NCBI GenBank assembly: GCA_934500835.1
Contig: CAKSTR010000001.1
Coordinates: 710,854-774,853 of the forward strand
Reading direction: 5' to 3'
Length of the DNA: 64,000 bases
From: an uncultured Paracoccaceae bacterium
GTDB lineage: Bacteria > Pseudomonadota > Alphaproteobacteria > Rhodobacterales > Rhodobacteraceae
Part shown: piece after piece, positions 33,669 through 42,572 of the stretch
Layout: every line of letters begins with the position of its first letter
Numbering within the stretch: the stretch's first letter is position 1
Position numbers and translations under genes: made by a program
The notes under the pieces: model-generated
The model's database searches: none
The model's input: the letters and a program-made list of their open reading frames with translations, nothing else
Told to the model about the DNA's origin: nothing

Positions 33669-35333
33669 TCAGCCGGCGGAGGGGTCGCGCCAGCGGCTGG
33701 CGATGGGGTAGCGGCGGTCCAGCCAGAAGGCTTTTTGCGTCAGCCGCACACCGGGGGCGGACTGGTGGCGCTTGTACTCCGCGATGTAGAGCAGATGCTC
33801 GACCCGTTTCACCGTGGCCGGATCGAAGCCCTGCGCCACGATCTCGGCCACCGAGAGATCCCTTTCGACCAGTCCTTCGAGGATGGCGTCCAGCACCTCA
33901 TAGGGGGGCAGGCTGTCCTGATCGGTCTGGTTGGCACGCAATTCGGCCGAGGGGGGTTTCGAGATGATCCGGCCCGGGATCACCTCGCCCGCCGGGCCCT
34001 TCATCCAGGGCCGGTGGGTCTCGTTCCGCCACTTCGCGGTCAGGAACATGCGGGTCTTGTACATGTCCTTGACCGGGTTGTAGCCGCCGTTCATGTCGCC
34101 GTAGATCGTGCAATAGCCGACCGCCATTTCCGACTTGTTGCCGGTGGTCAGCAGCATCTCGCCGAACTTGTTCGACAGCGCCATCAGCAAAAGTCCGCGC
34201 AGGCGGGACTGGATGTTTTCTTCGGTGACGCCGGGATCGGTGCCCTCGAACAGGGGCGCCAGTGCCGCGCCCACGGCCGCTTGCGCGCCCGAGATCGGCA
34301 CCGAATCCAGCCGGCAACCAAGGGCGCGCGCGGCGGCGGCGGCGTCCTCCAGCGAATGGGCAGAGGTGAATTCGGACGGCAGCATGACGCAGCGGACGTT
34401 CTCGGGGCCTATGGCATCGGCGGCAATGGCCGCAACGATGGCGGAATCGATCCCGCCCGACAGGCCGAGAACCGCCTTCCTGAATCCGGTCTTGCGCATG
34501 TAATCGCCCAGACCGATGACGCAGGCGCGATAGTCCGCCTCGCCGATGGGGGGGATCGGCGCCTTGGTGCCCTCATCGGCCTGCCAGCCGTCGGGGGTGC
34601 GGCGGAAGGTCACCAGTTCGGCCGCCTCGTCGAACTGCGCCATCTGCACGGCCAGATGCCCGCCCGGGTTCAGCACCATGCTGGAGCCGTCGAAGACCTG
34701 ATCGTCCTGCCCGCCGACCATGTTCAGATAGACCAGCGGCAGCCCGGTCTCGACCACGCGCTGCACCATCAGGTTCAGCCGCAGGTTCGGTTTGCCGCGG
34801 TGATAGGGGCTGCCGTTGGGCACCAGAAGAATCTCGGCCCCGGTCTCCTGCAGGGTCTCGGCCACGTCGGGATGCCAGGCATCCTCGCAGATCGGGGTGC
34901 CGATGCGGACGCCGTTCACCACATAGGGGCCGGCCACATCGGCCGAGGAGAACACCCGCTTTTCATCGAAAACCGCGTCATTGGGCAGGTGGTGCTTCAG
35001 CACCGTGGCCGTGGCGCGGCCGCCTTGCAGCACCCACCAGGCGTTGAAAAGCTTTCCGTCCTTCACCGCGGGCGCCCCGATGCCAAGGGCGGGGCCATCG
35101 GCGCAGTCGCGGGCCAGCGTCTCGATCGCGGCTTGCGCGGCGCGCTGGAAGGCGGGCTTCAGGATCAGATCCTGGGTCTGGTAGCCGGTCACGAACATCT
35201 CGGTCAGCGCCACCATGTCGGCACCGGCCGCCTTGCCCTTTGCCCACCAGTCCCGCGCCATGGCGGTATTGCCGGCGATGTCGCCCACCACGGGATTGGC
35301 CTGCACCAGAAACAGGCGGAGGGTATCGGTCAT
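33669..35333 (-). CDS. nadE: Glutamine-dependent NAD+ synthetase
   Basis: 554 residues. The N-terminal nitrilase-type glutaminase domain has VALTEMFVTGY (Glu), the catalytic lysine region ATVLKHHLPNDAVFDEKRVF and the nucleophile in GTPICEDAWHPDVAETLQ. The C-terminal synthetase domain has the PP-loop VLGLSGGIDSAIVAAIAAD and LLTTGNKSEMAVGYCTIYGD. It amidates deamido-NAD using glutamine nitrogen. ATG 35333 is preceded by GGGAGAG. It is divergent from the MORN protein and followed by the site 6 repeat. Confidence 0.95.
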   Translation of the reverse strand: MTDTLRLFLVQANPVVGDIAGNTAMARDWWAKGKAAGADMVALTEMFVTGYQTQDLILKPAFQRAAQAAIETLARDCADGPALGIGAPAVKDGKLFNAWWVLQGGRATATVLKHHLPNDAVFDEKRVFSSADVAGPYVVNGVRIGTPICEDAWHPDVAETLQETGAEILLVPNGSPYHRGKPNLRLNLMVQRVVETGLPLVYLNMVGGQDDQVFDGSSMVLNPGGHLAVQMAQFDEAAELVTFRRTPDGWQADEGTKAPIPPIGEADYRACVIGLGDYMRKTGFRKAVLGLSGGIDSAIVAAIAADAIGPENVRCVMLPSEFTSAHSLEDAAAAARALGCRLDSVPISGAQAAVGAALAPLFEGTDPGVTEENIQSRLRGLLLMALSNKFGEMLLTTGNKSEMAVGYCTIYGDMNGGYNPVKDMYKTRMFLTAKWRNETHRPWMKGPAGEVIPGRIISKPPSAELRANQTDQDSLPPYEVLDAILEGLVERDLSVAEIVAQGFDPATVKRVEHLLYIAEYKRHQSAPGVRLTQKAFWLDRRYPIASRWRDPSAG

Positions 35334-35436
35334 CGCGGCTCTCCCATTCGTTCCCACTGGTTCTAGCCGCCCGACTTGCCAGCGCCAAGGGTGGCTCATA
35401 GGCTGCACCCCGGATTCGCGCACAAAGGAGATTCCG

Positions 35437-36918
35437 ATGCGCAAGCTCACGGCTCTGGCCCCCGCCGCCGCTCTGGCCGCCGCCCTTGCAGCCCCCCCGG
35501 CCCTTGCGCAATCCGAGGGCGAGGTCATCACCAAGCAGTATGACGACGGCTCGATCTATGAGGGCACGTTCAGGAATGGCCGGCAGGATGGCAAGGGCAC
35601 TTATACCCTTCCCAGCGGCTACCAGTATTCCGGCGACTGGGTGGCCGGCGAGATCAAGGGCCAGGGCGTGGCGAAATACCCCAACGGATCGGTCTACGAG
35701 GGCGCCTTCGACAAGGGCCAGCCACAGGGCAAGGGCAAGATCACCTTTGCCGATGGCGGCACCTATGACGGCGACTGGGTGGCCGGCAAGATGACCGGCG
35801 AGGGCAAGGCCGTCTACGCCAATGGCGCGGTCTACACCGGCGCCTTCGAGAACGGCCAGCACCACGGCAAGGGCGCGATCGAAAACCCCGGCGGCTATCG
35901 CTACGAGGGCGACTGGGTGGCCGGGGTGAAGGAAGGTCAGGGCAAGATCACCTATCCCGATGGCACGATCTACGAAGGCGGGCTTGTGAAGGGCGAACGC
36001 GCGGGCAAGGGAACCCTCGTGATGCCGAACGGGCTGACCTATGCCGGGGATTGGGCCGGCGGCCAGATCAATGGCACCGGCAAGCTGACCCAGCCCAACG
36101 GCGATGTCTACGAGGGGCCCTTCGTCAATGGCCAGCGCGAAGGCAAGGGCAAGGTGACCCACGCCTCGGGCGATGTCTACGAGGGGGATTTCAAGGCAGA
36201 CCGCCGCCATGGGCAGGGGCTGTTCACCGCCAAGGACGGCTTTCGCTACGAAGGGTCATGGGTCGAAGGCCGGATGGAGGGCACGGGGTCCGTGACCTAT
36301 CCCGATGGCTCGGTCTATGTCGGCGCCATGGCGAGTGATCAGGCGCAGGGCCAGGGGGCGATCACCTATCCCGATGGCTCCACCTATACCGGGCAATGGG
36401 ACAAGGGCGTCATCCAGGGCAAGGGCAAGGCGACCTATGCCAACGGGCTGGTCTATGAGGGGGATTTCGTCAATGCCCAGCCGGAAGGCACCGGCGTGAT
36501 GACCTATCCCGACGGCTACCGCTATGAGGGCGACTGGAAGGCCGGGTCGCGCGAAGGCGTGGGCACGGCAACCTATGCGGACGGCACCACCTACAAGGGG
36601 CTTTTCAAGGCGGGCCTGCGCGAAGGCCAGGGCGAGATCCGGATGCCGGACGGCTTTGTCTACACCGGCGACTGGAAGGGCGGCGAGATCGACGGTGTCG
36701 GCAAGGCCACCTATCCTTCGGGCGACATCTACGAGGGCGCCTTCAAGGCCGGCAGGCGCAGCGGGCAGGGCAAGATGACCTACAAGACCGGCCAGGTGGC
36801 CGAAGGCATCTGGCAGGACGGCATCCTGACCGCCGCCCCCGCCGGCACGCCCGACGCCCCGGCCGATGGCGCCGCCCCCGCAGATGGCGAAGCCCCGGCC
36901 GAACCCGCCGCCCCGTAA
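35437..36918 (+). CDS. Exported MORN-repeat protein, 18 perfectly phased repeats
   Basis: 493 residues from ATG 35437 (AAAGGAG upstream). KLTALAPAAALAAALAAPPA is a signal peptide ending near ALAQ. From residue 35 to 448 there are eighteen consecutive repeats, every one exactly 23 residues long, of the form YxNGxxYxGxFxxGxxxGxGxxT. A nineteenth, degenerate copy (KTGQVAEGIWQDG) and a Pro/Ala tail rich in APADG close it. Repeats alternate between an F type (YEGAF) and a W type (GDWVAG). MORN domains bind lipids or act as protein scaffolds; the bacterial exported ones are poorly known. The likely location is the periplasm or cell surface. Confidence 0.92.
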   Translation: MRKLTALAPAAALAAALAAPPALAQSEGEVITKQYDDGSIYEGTFRNGRQDGKGTYTLPSGYQYSGDWVAGEIKGQGVAKYPNGSVYEGAFDKGQPQGKGKITFADGGTYDGDWVAGKMTGEGKAVYANGAVYTGAFENGQHHGKGAIENPGGYRYEGDWVAGVKEGQGKITYPDGTIYEGGLVKGERAGKGTLVMPNGLTYAGDWAGGQINGTGKLTQPNGDVYEGPFVNGQREGKGKVTHASGDVYEGDFKADRRHGQGLFTAKDGFRYEGSWVEGRMEGTGSVTYPDGSVYVGAMASDQAQGQGAITYPDGSTYTGQWDKGVIQGKGKATYANGLVYEGDFVNAQPEGTGVMTYPDGYRYEGDWKAGSREGVGTATYADGTTYKGLFKAGLREGQGEIRMPDGFVYTGDWKGGEIDGVGKATYPSGDIYEGAFKAGRRSGQGKMTYKTGQVAEGIWQDGILTAAPAGTPDAPADGAAPADGEAPAEPAAP

Positions 36919-36923
36919 TCCGG

Positions 36924-37151
36924 CGGAGCGGCTGCCGCCGCATTCCCTTGGTCTGTGGCTGGCCGGTTTCCTTGTGGCCGGCGTCGCCTGATGGGGGTTT
37001 CACCCCCAAACCCCCGAGGATATTTGAGGACAGAAAATGCGGGATCTTTCATTTTCTGTCCTCAAATATCCCCGCCGGAGGCATCCCGAACCGGTTGCGC
37101 GCCTGCGCGCAGAGGCGAGAGGAAAGGCTTGCGGCGACAGCCGCTCCTTTG
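36924..37151. repeat. Dispersed repeat, composite palindromic form (site 7)
   Basis: The outer arms GGAGCGGCTGCCGCCGCA (near 36924) and GCGGCGACAGCCGCTCC (near 37131-37148) are inverted copies. Inside, a hairpin GGGGGTTTCACCCCC at about 36993-37007 precedes a palindrome with perfect 22-base arms, 37018-37039 and 37050-37071. Its arm core is GAGGACAGAAAATG instead of GCACCAAAGTGAA, yet both arms changed together. It occupies the gap between the MORN gene and the leuA leader. Confidence 0.88.
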
Positions 37152-37211
37152 GAAAAGCGCCGGTCCCTGCGCGAAACCCCCTTTTCAAGCCCCCCGCCCT
37201 TCGTGTAACCG

Positions 37212-37304
37212 ATGAGCATGACCAAGGGTTCGCACATTTCTGCCGCTGCGCCGGGCATCCGCCCGTCCCTCGCCCTTGGCCTTCTGCTTCTCAGCCTCCT
37301 CTGA
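37212..37304 (+). CDS. leuL: leuA leader peptide (leucine-rich, 30 residues)
   Basis: ATG 37212 opens a 30-codon frame that begins MSMTKGSHISAAAPG and ends LALGLLLLSLL before TGA 37302-37304, 81 bases ahead of leuA. Eight of the last eleven codons or so are Leu, so ribosome stalling would report leucyl-tRNA shortage. The symbol leuL is used by analogy with enterobacterial leader peptides. No family search was possible. Confidence 0.8.
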   Translation: MSMTKGSHISAAAPGIRPSLALGLLLLSLL

Positions 37305-37347
37305 GCGTGCCCCCGGGCGCGACCGCTCGGAGGTGACAAGCGCCCGG
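37295..37347 (+). promoter_or_regulatory. leuA attenuator: two mutually exclusive stems
   Basis: Stem A pairs CCTCC plus GAGCG (37295-37299 and 37303-37307, over the last Leu codons and stop) with CGCTCGGAGG (37324-37333). Stem B pairs CCGGGCGC (37313-37320) with GCGCCCGG (37340-37347). The stems interleave and cannot both form in a simple fold, the hallmark of translation-coupled attenuation. No T-run follows stem B, so how transcription or translation is stopped is not clear. Confidence 0.65.
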
Positions 37348-37385
37348 ACTGCCGCAAGAAGCTGAGAGAGCAAGGATTTCCCGAT

Positions 37386-38960
37386 ATGACCGACAAGACC
37401 ACGCAACCCCGTGTCCTGATTTTCGACACCACCTTGCGCGATGGCGAGCAATCGCCCGGCGCCACCATGACCCATGAGGAAAAGCTGGAGATCGCCGGCC
37501 TTCTGGACGAGATGGGCGTCGATGTGATCGAAGCGGGCTTCCCCATCGCATCCGAAGGCGATTTCGCCGCCGTGTCCGAAATCGCCAGGCGTGCGAAGAC
37601 CTCCACCATCTGCGGGCTGGCGCGGGCCAATCTCAAGGACATCGACAGGGCCTGGGAGGCGGTGAAACACGCCAGGTCCCCGCGCATCCATACGTTCATC
37701 GGGACCTCGCCGCTGCACCGGGCCATTCCCAATCTGGACATGGATCAGATGGCCGACCGCATCCATGATACCGTGACCCATGCGCGCAACCTGTGCGACA
37801 ACATCCAGTGGTCGCCGATGGACGCCACGCGGACCGAGCCGGATTACCTTTGCCGCGTGGTCGAGATCGCCATCAAGGCCGGTGCCACCACGATCAACAT
37901 CCCCGACACGGTGGGCTACACCTACCCGATGGAATCCGCCAAGATCATCCGCATGCTCCTGGAGCGGGTTCCGGGTGCCGACGAGATCATCTTTGCCACC
38001 CATTGCCACAATGACCTGGGCATGGCGACGGCGAACAGCCTGGCCGCGGTCGAGGCGGGTGCGCGCCAGATCGAATGCACGATCAACGGCCTGGGCGAAC
38101 GCGCCGGCAATACCGCGCTGGAAGAGGTGGTCATGGCGCTGCGGGTGCGCAACGACATCCTGCCGTTCCGGACCGGCATCGACACCACCAAGATCATGCA
38201 TCTGTCGCGCCGGGTCTCCACCGTCTCGGGCTTTGTGGTGCAGCCCAACAAGGCCATCGTCGGCAAGAACGCCTTCGTCCACGAATCCGGCATCCATCAG
38301 GACGGCGTGCTGAAGAACGTGGAAACCTTCGAGATCATGAAGCCCGAGCATATCGGACTCACGGTCAAGAACATCGCCATGGGCAAGCATTCGGGCCGCG
38401 CCGCCCTGCGTGCCAAGCTGAACGAACTGGGGGTCGAACTGGCCGACAACCAGCTGAACGATGTGTTCGTGCGGTTCAAGGCCTTGGCCGACCGCAAGAA
38501 GGAAGTCTATGACGAGGACCTGATCGCGCTGGTGTCCGACGAGCAGACCAACGATGCACATGAATATCTGCAGCTGAGACGCCTGCGGGTGATCTGCGGC
38601 ACCGATGGCCCGCAGGAGGCCGAGATGACCCTGGCGATCGACGGGGTGGAGCACCAGATCGACGCCACCGGCGACGGTCCGGTCGATGCGGCCTTCATGT
38701 GCGTGAAGATGCTTTTCCCGCACAAGGCCAACCTGCAGGTCTATCAGGTCCATGCGGTCACCGAAGGAACGGATGCGCAGGCCACCGTCTCGGTGCGGCT
38801 TGAGGAGGAGGGGCGGATCGTCACCGGATCGTCCGCCGATACCGATACCATCGTGGCCAGCACGCGCGCCTATATCAACGCGCTGAACCGGCTGATCGTG
38901 CGGCGGCAGAAGACCGCCCCCGGCGAGGATGTGAAGACCATCACCTATCACGGCGAATAG
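37386..38960 (+). CDS. leuA: 2-isopropylmalate synthase
   Basis: 524 residues. The catalytic TIM barrel begins VLIFDTTLRDGEQSPGATMT with the metal-binding Asp and catalytic Arg. THCHNDLGMATANSLAAVEAG carries the metal His pair and NGLGERAGNTALEEVVM follows. The C-terminal LeuA regulatory domain (VTEGTDAQATVSVRLEEEGR, GSSADTDTIVASTRAYINAL) binds leucine for feedback inhibition. It makes 2-isopropylmalate from 2-oxoisovalerate and acetyl-CoA, the first committed step to leucine. It is controlled by the leader just upstream. Confidence 0.96.
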   Translation: MTDKTTQPRVLIFDTTLRDGEQSPGATMTHEEKLEIAGLLDEMGVDVIEAGFPIASEGDFAAVSEIARRAKTSTICGLARANLKDIDRAWEAVKHARSPRIHTFIGTSPLHRAIPNLDMDQMADRIHDTVTHARNLCDNIQWSPMDATRTEPDYLCRVVEIAIKAGATTINIPDTVGYTYPMESAKIIRMLLERVPGADEIIFATHCHNDLGMATANSLAAVEAGARQIECTINGLGERAGNTALEEVVMALRVRNDILPFRTGIDTTKIMHLSRRVSTVSGFVVQPNKAIVGKNAFVHESGIHQDGVLKNVETFEIMKPEHIGLTVKNIAMGKHSGRAALRAKLNELGVELADNQLNDVFVRFKALADRKKEVYDEDLIALVSDEQTNDAHEYLQLRRLRVICGTDGPQEAEMTLAIDGVEHQIDATGDGPVDAAFMCVKMLFPHKANLQVYQVHAVTEGTDAQATVSVRLEEEGRIVTGSSADTDTIVASTRAYINALNRLIVRRQKTAPGEDVKTITYHGE

Positions 38961-38975
38961 GCCACTCCGCCTCCC

Positions 38976-39007
38976 TGCCCGGCCACCCGTCAAAGGGCGG
39001 CCGGGCA
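38976..39007 (+). terminator. Probable leuA terminator
   Basis: Arms TGCCCGGCC (38976-38984) and GGCCGGGCA (38999-39007) with a 14-base loop, 15 bases after the leuA stop, followed by TTCCCTT. The T content is modest, so confidence is moderate. Confidence 0.65.
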
Positions 39008-39084
39008 TTCCCTTCACGCGGACGTGAACGTGACGGGCCCCGCCGCGTGTGATCTGGAACGATGCGCAGCAATCAGGCGATCCC

Positions 39085-39414
39085 ATGGCCCATGTTTTCC
39101 TGTTCCTTGCCATCCTCGCCGAAGTGATGGCGACCTCGGCGCTGAAAGCCTCGGAAGGTTTCACCAAACTGGCGCCCAGCATCCTTGTGGTTGCCGGCTA
39201 CGCCCTGGCGTTCTGGCTTCTGTCGCTGACGCTGAAGACCATTCCCGTCGGCATAGCCTATGCGGTCTGGGCCGGGACGGGCATCGTGCTGATGGCGATC
39301 GTCGGCTGGGTGGTGTTCGGCCAGAAGCTGGACCTCTGGGGCGGAATCGGCATGGCGATGATCGTTGGCGGGGTATTGGTGGTGAACCTTTTGTCGAAAA
39401 GCGCCTCGCATTGA
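39085..39414 (+). CDS. Small multidrug resistance (SMR/EmrE-type) transporter
   Basis: 109 residues and four membrane helices, exactly the SMR size. [20 protein letters not shown] in TM1 carries the essential proton-coupled Glu, and [19 protein letters not shown] in TM3 the conserved A-x-W-x-G packing motif. Such dimers exchange protons for lipophilic cations, guanidinium or polyamines. The start at 39085 gives the standard N-terminus (MAHVFLFLA). A small downstream frame begins within its stop codon. Confidence 0.9.
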   Translation: MAHVFLFLAILAEVMATSALKASEGFTKLAPSILVVAGYALAFWLLSLTLKTIPVGIAYAVWAGTGIVLMAIVGWVVFGQKLDLWGGIGMAMIVGGVLVVNLLSKSASH

Positions 39415-39596
39415 ATCGCCAGCCCTTCGCCAGCCCGCGGGGTCGGTTGATCGTCCTTGCGGCGCTGCTGGCCCTTGTGGCGGCGTGGTTCGCACTGCCT
39501 CACGGGGCCGGATGCCACCTTCTTGGCGGCGCGCTTGAGACCCTGCCCGGCCCCGGCAAACCCACGGCCTGCGTAATCCCCTGGGATGAGCATTAG
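39411..39596 (+). CDS. Possible 61-residue single-span membrane protein
   Basis: TTG 39411 overlaps the SMR stop (TTGA) and opens a frame [20 protein letters not shown] that continues through one clear membrane helix (about 12-28). A short tail follows with two cysteines ([19 protein letters not shown]). The overlap, the positive-inside N-terminus and the well-formed helix suggest a coupled small protein. There is no recognisable family and the rare TTG start leaves it doubtful. Confidence 0.4.
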   Translation: MNRQPFASPRGRLIVLAALLALVAAWFALPHGAGCHLLGGALETLPGPGKPTACVIPWDEH

Positions 39597-39663
39597 CCGG
39601 CACCGTCCGGCTGGTGCAGCGCCACCTTGACCCCTGCCCCGGCCCGGCGCTAAAGGCCCTGCC

Positions 39664-40359
39664 ATGTCCGACAGCGCCCCCCTTCCCCGCCGCAACTTCT
39701 ATGGCCGCACGCATGGCAAGACCCTGCGGGCCAGCCAGAAAGACTATCTGGCCGAAGACCTCGGCCCCCTGACCGTGAAAGGCGTGACCGAGACCGAGAA
39801 CCCCTCACGCACCCACCTCGACCTTGGCTTCGCGGCAGGCAAGCCGCTGTGGCTTGAGGTTGGCTTCGGCGGTGGCGAGCATCTGGTGCATATGGCCGCG
39901 CGCAACCCGCAGGTCCATATCATCGGGGCCGAGCCTTTCGTGAACGGGATCGCCATGCTTCTGGGCAAGATCCGCGCGGCAGGGGTGACGAATCTCTCGC
40001 TTCACCCCCGCGACGTGCGCGAATTGTTCGATGTGCTGCCCGATGGCTGCCTGTCGAAGGTCTTCCTCAACTACCCCGACCCCTGGCCGAAAGCGCGTCA
40101 TCACCGCCGCCGCTTCGTGACACCGGACCACCTGCTGCCGCTGGCCCGCTGCATGGCCACAGGGGCCGAGTTCCGCGTGGCCACCGACATCCCCGACTAT
40201 GTCCGCCAGACCCTGGAGGAAGTGCCCGCCGCAGGCTTCACGCTGGTCAGCCAGACCGGCGAGGGCGCGGCGTGGGAGGACTGGCTTTCCACCCGCTACG
40301 AACAAAAGGCGCTGCGCGAGGGCCGCGCGCCCCATTACCTGACCTTCCGCCGGTTGTAG
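39664..40359 (+). CDS. trmB: tRNA (guanosine(46)-N7)-methyltransferase
   Basis: 231 residues. The SAM motif is LWLEVGFGGGEHLVHMAARN at about 56-75, followed by HIIGAEPFVNGIAMLL. The catalytic/tRNA-binding signature is FLNYPDPWPKARHHRRRFV near 138-156. It methylates N7 of G46 in the variable loop of tRNA. ATG 39664 gives the usual alphaproteobacterial N-terminus RRNFYGRTHGKTLRASQK. The gene is followed by a palindromic repeat (site 8). Confidence 0.95.
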   Translation: MSDSAPLPRRNFYGRTHGKTLRASQKDYLAEDLGPLTVKGVTETENPSRTHLDLGFAAGKPLWLEVGFGGGEHLVHMAARNPQVHIIGAEPFVNGIAMLLGKIRAAGVTNLSLHPRDVRELFDVLPDGCLSKVFLNYPDPWPKARHHRRRFVTPDHLLPLARCMATGAEFRVATDIPDYVRQTLEEVPAAGFTLVSQTGEGAAWEDWLSTRYEQKALREGRAPHYLTFRRL

Positions 40360-40378
40360 AGGCTGGAGCCTCCGGCGG

Positions 40379-40425
40379 GGATATTTAAGCCAAGATGAAA
40401 GCCCTTCATTCTGGCTTAAATATCC
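40379..40425. repeat. Dispersed repeat, palindromic form (site 8)
   Basis: Arms GGATATTTAAGCCAAGATGA (from 40379) and TTCATTCTGGCTTAAATATC (to 40425) pair with a small mismatch region, around a short loop, between trmB and aroA. There is no GC hairpin on the left; CCTCCGGCGGGG and CCCCGCGGAG flank it. The AAGCC/GGCTT stretch differs from other sites but agrees between the two arms. Confidence 0.82.
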
Positions 40426-40518
40426 CCCGCGGAGCGTCCGCGCTTTCCATCGCCGCGCCCGGCTGGACCCCTGTTCCCGCTTGCGCTATCAGCGTCGCGG
40501 TATCTCAGGGAGAAGCGC

Positions 40519-41865
40519 ATGTCCGGCCATGGTGAAGCCCAACCGATGATCTCTGCCAAGGCGGGGCCGCTGAAGGGCACAGCCTCGGTGCCGGGCGACA
40601 AGTCGATCAGCCACCGGGCGCTGATTTTCGGGGCGATGGCGATTGGCGAGACGAAGATCACCGGGCTGCTGGAAGGGCAGGACGTGCTGGACACTGCCTC
40701 GGCGATGCGGGCCTTCGGCGCGACTGTCACCCGGCATGGCGAAGGCGCCTGGTCGGTGAATGGCGTCGGTGTCGGCGGGTTTGCCGAGCCGGCGGATGTG
40801 ATCGACTGCGGCAACTCGGGCACCGGGGTGCGGCTGATCATGGGGACGATGGCCACGACGCCGATCTCGGCCACGTTCACGGGCGATGCGTCTTTGCGCA
40901 AACGGCCGATGGGACGGGTCACCGATCCGCTGTCGCTGTTCGGCACCGAAAGCTTCGGGCGCAAGGGCGGGCGGCTGCCGATGACCGTCGTGGGTGCCGC
41001 GAACCCGGTGCCGGTGCGCTATGCGCTGCCGGTGGCCTCGGCGCAGGTGAAGTCTGCCGTGCTTCTGGCCGGGCTGAACGCGCCGGGCGAGACCGTGGTG
41101 ATCGAACGCGAGCCGACCCGAGACCATTCCGAGCGGATGCTGCTTGGCTTTGGCGCCGAGTTGCATGTCGAGAAATCGGCCGAGGGCCATGTCATCACCC
41201 TGACCGGCCGGCCGGAGCTGCGGCCGCAGTCGGTCGCCGTGCCGCGCGACCCCTCCTCCGCCGCCTTCCCGACCTGTGCGGCGCTGATCGTCGAAGGTTC
41301 GGACATCCGCGTCCCCGGCGTCAGCCAGAACCTGACCCGCAACGGGCTTTACCTGACCCTGGCCGAAATGGGCGCGCTGATCGATTTCGAGAACCCGCGC
41401 GAAGAGGGGGGCGAGCCGGTGGCCGATCTGCGCGTCCGTTTCTCACCTTCGATGAAAGGCATCGAAGTGCCGGAGGACCGCGCCCCGAGCATGATCGACG
41501 AATATCCCATCCTCTCGGTTGTCGCGGCCTTTGCCGAAGGCCGCACCGTGATGCGCGGCGTGAAAGAGTTGCGCGTCAAGGAAAGCGACCGGATCGACGC
41601 CATGGCGCGCGGGCTTGAGGCCTGCGGCGTGCGGGTCGAGGAAGAGGAAGACGTGCTGATCGTGCATGGCATGGGACCGGGCGGCATGCCGGGCGGCGGC
41701 ACGGCGAAGACCCACCTCGATCACCGCATCGCCATGAGCTTCATGATCGCCGGCATGGCCGCAAAGCGCGAGATCGCCATTGACGACGGCTCGCCCATCG
41801 TCACCTCCTTCCCGATCTTCGAGGGGCTGATGAACGGCCTTGGGGCGGCGATCCGGCGGGGATAG
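40519..41865 (+). CDS. aroA: 3-phosphoshikimate 1-carboxyvinyltransferase (EPSP synthase, class II/CP4-like)
   Basis: 448 residues. [20 protein letters not shown] holds the shikimate/PEP-site Lys, [15 protein letters not shown] the PEP-binding loop (98-110), [16 protein letters not shown] the Arg pair, and [20 protein letters not shown] plus [17 protein letters not shown] the C-terminal catalytic residues. These blocks match the class II enzyme of Agrobacterium CP4 far better than class I AroA. At the position where CP4 has Ala100, this protein has Gly101, as class I enzymes do. It is separated from cmk and rpsA, with which aroA is commonly linked. Confidence 0.95.
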   Translation: MSGHGEAQPMISAKAGPLKGTASVPGDKSISHRALIFGAMAIGETKITGLLEGQDVLDTASAMRAFGATVTRHGEGAWSVNGVGVGGFAEPADVIDCGNSGTGVRLIMGTMATTPISATFTGDASLRKRPMGRVTDPLSLFGTESFGRKGGRLPMTVVGAANPVPVRYALPVASAQVKSAVLLAGLNAPGETVVIEREPTRDHSERMLLGFGAELHVEKSAEGHVITLTGRPELRPQSVAVPRDPSSAAFPTCAALIVEGSDIRVPGVSQNLTRNGLYLTLAEMGALIDFENPREEGGEPVADLRVRFSPSMKGIEVPEDRAPSMIDEYPILSVVAAFAEGRTVMRGVKELRVKESDRIDAMARGLEACGVRVEEEEDVLIVHGMGPGGMPGGGTAKTHLDHRIAMSFMIAGMAAKREIAIDDGSPIVTSFPIFEGLMNGLGAAIRRG

Positions 41866-41903
41866 GGCCGGCGGGAACAGGACCGGCGGCGCGGCCGACA
41901 CGC

Positions 41904-42572
41904 CTAGCGCAGGATCGGCACCCCGGCCTTTTCATGCCGGGCCGCATCGGCGAAGGCGGCGATCCTGGCCGGGTCCTTGACCCCCGGCGCGCTTTCGACA
42001 CCTGACGAAACATCGACCTGCCGCGCATTGGTCAGCCTGACCGCCTCGGCCACATTCGCGGCAGTCAGGCCGCCCGCCAGCATCCAGGGCCGCAGCCAGC
42101 GGCGCTGTGCGACCAGTCGCCAGTCGAAAGGCAGGCCGTTGCCGCCGGGCAGCACGGCATCCTTCGGCGCCTTGGCATCGACAAGGATCTGGTCGGCCAC
42201 CAGCGAATATTCCAGCACCTGCGCCAGATCACCCTCGGCAGAGACGCCGACGGCCTTCATCACCGGCAGGCCATAGCGCGCCTTCACCTCGGCCACGCGG
42301 TCGGGGGACTCGTGCCCGTGAAGCTGCAGCATGTCGACCGGCATGGCCTGCACGATCGCGTCCAGCGTGGCATCGTCGGCATCGACCACCAGCGCCACCT
42401 TGCACAGCCCGTCGGGCGCGGCCAAGGCCAACGCCCGGGCCTGCTCCAGCGTGACGTAGCGCGGGGACTTCGGAAAGAAGTTCAGCCCGACATAGGCCGC
42501 CCGCGCCGCAGCCACGGCGGCCATGTCATCCAGAGTGCGGATGCCGCAGATCTTGATGCGCGTATCGGCCAT
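41904..42572 (-). CDS. trpF: Phosphoribosylanthranilate isomerase
   Basis: 222 residues, a single TIM barrel. [16 protein letters not shown] at the start carries the catalytic Cys, [19 protein letters not shown] follows, and the phosphate-binding end is [20 protein letters not shown] with the catalytic Asp. It isomerises PRA in tryptophan synthesis. It is the last gene of the cmk-rpsA-ihfB-lapA-trpF run; its start overlaps the lapA stop by one base, so it is translated with it. trpB, normally next, lies instead on the far side of cmk in the opposite direction. Confidence 0.95.
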   Translation of the reverse strand: MADTRIKICGIRTLDDMAAVAAARAAYVGLNFFPKSPRYVTLEQARALALAAPDGLCKVALVVDADDATLDAIVQAMPVDMLQLHGHESPDRVAEVKARYGLPVMKAVGVSAEGDLAQVLEYSLVADQILVDAKAPKDAVLPGGNGLPFDWRLVAQRRWLRPWMLAGGLTAANVAEAVRLTNARQVDVSSGVESAPGVKDPARIAAFADAARHEKAGVPILR

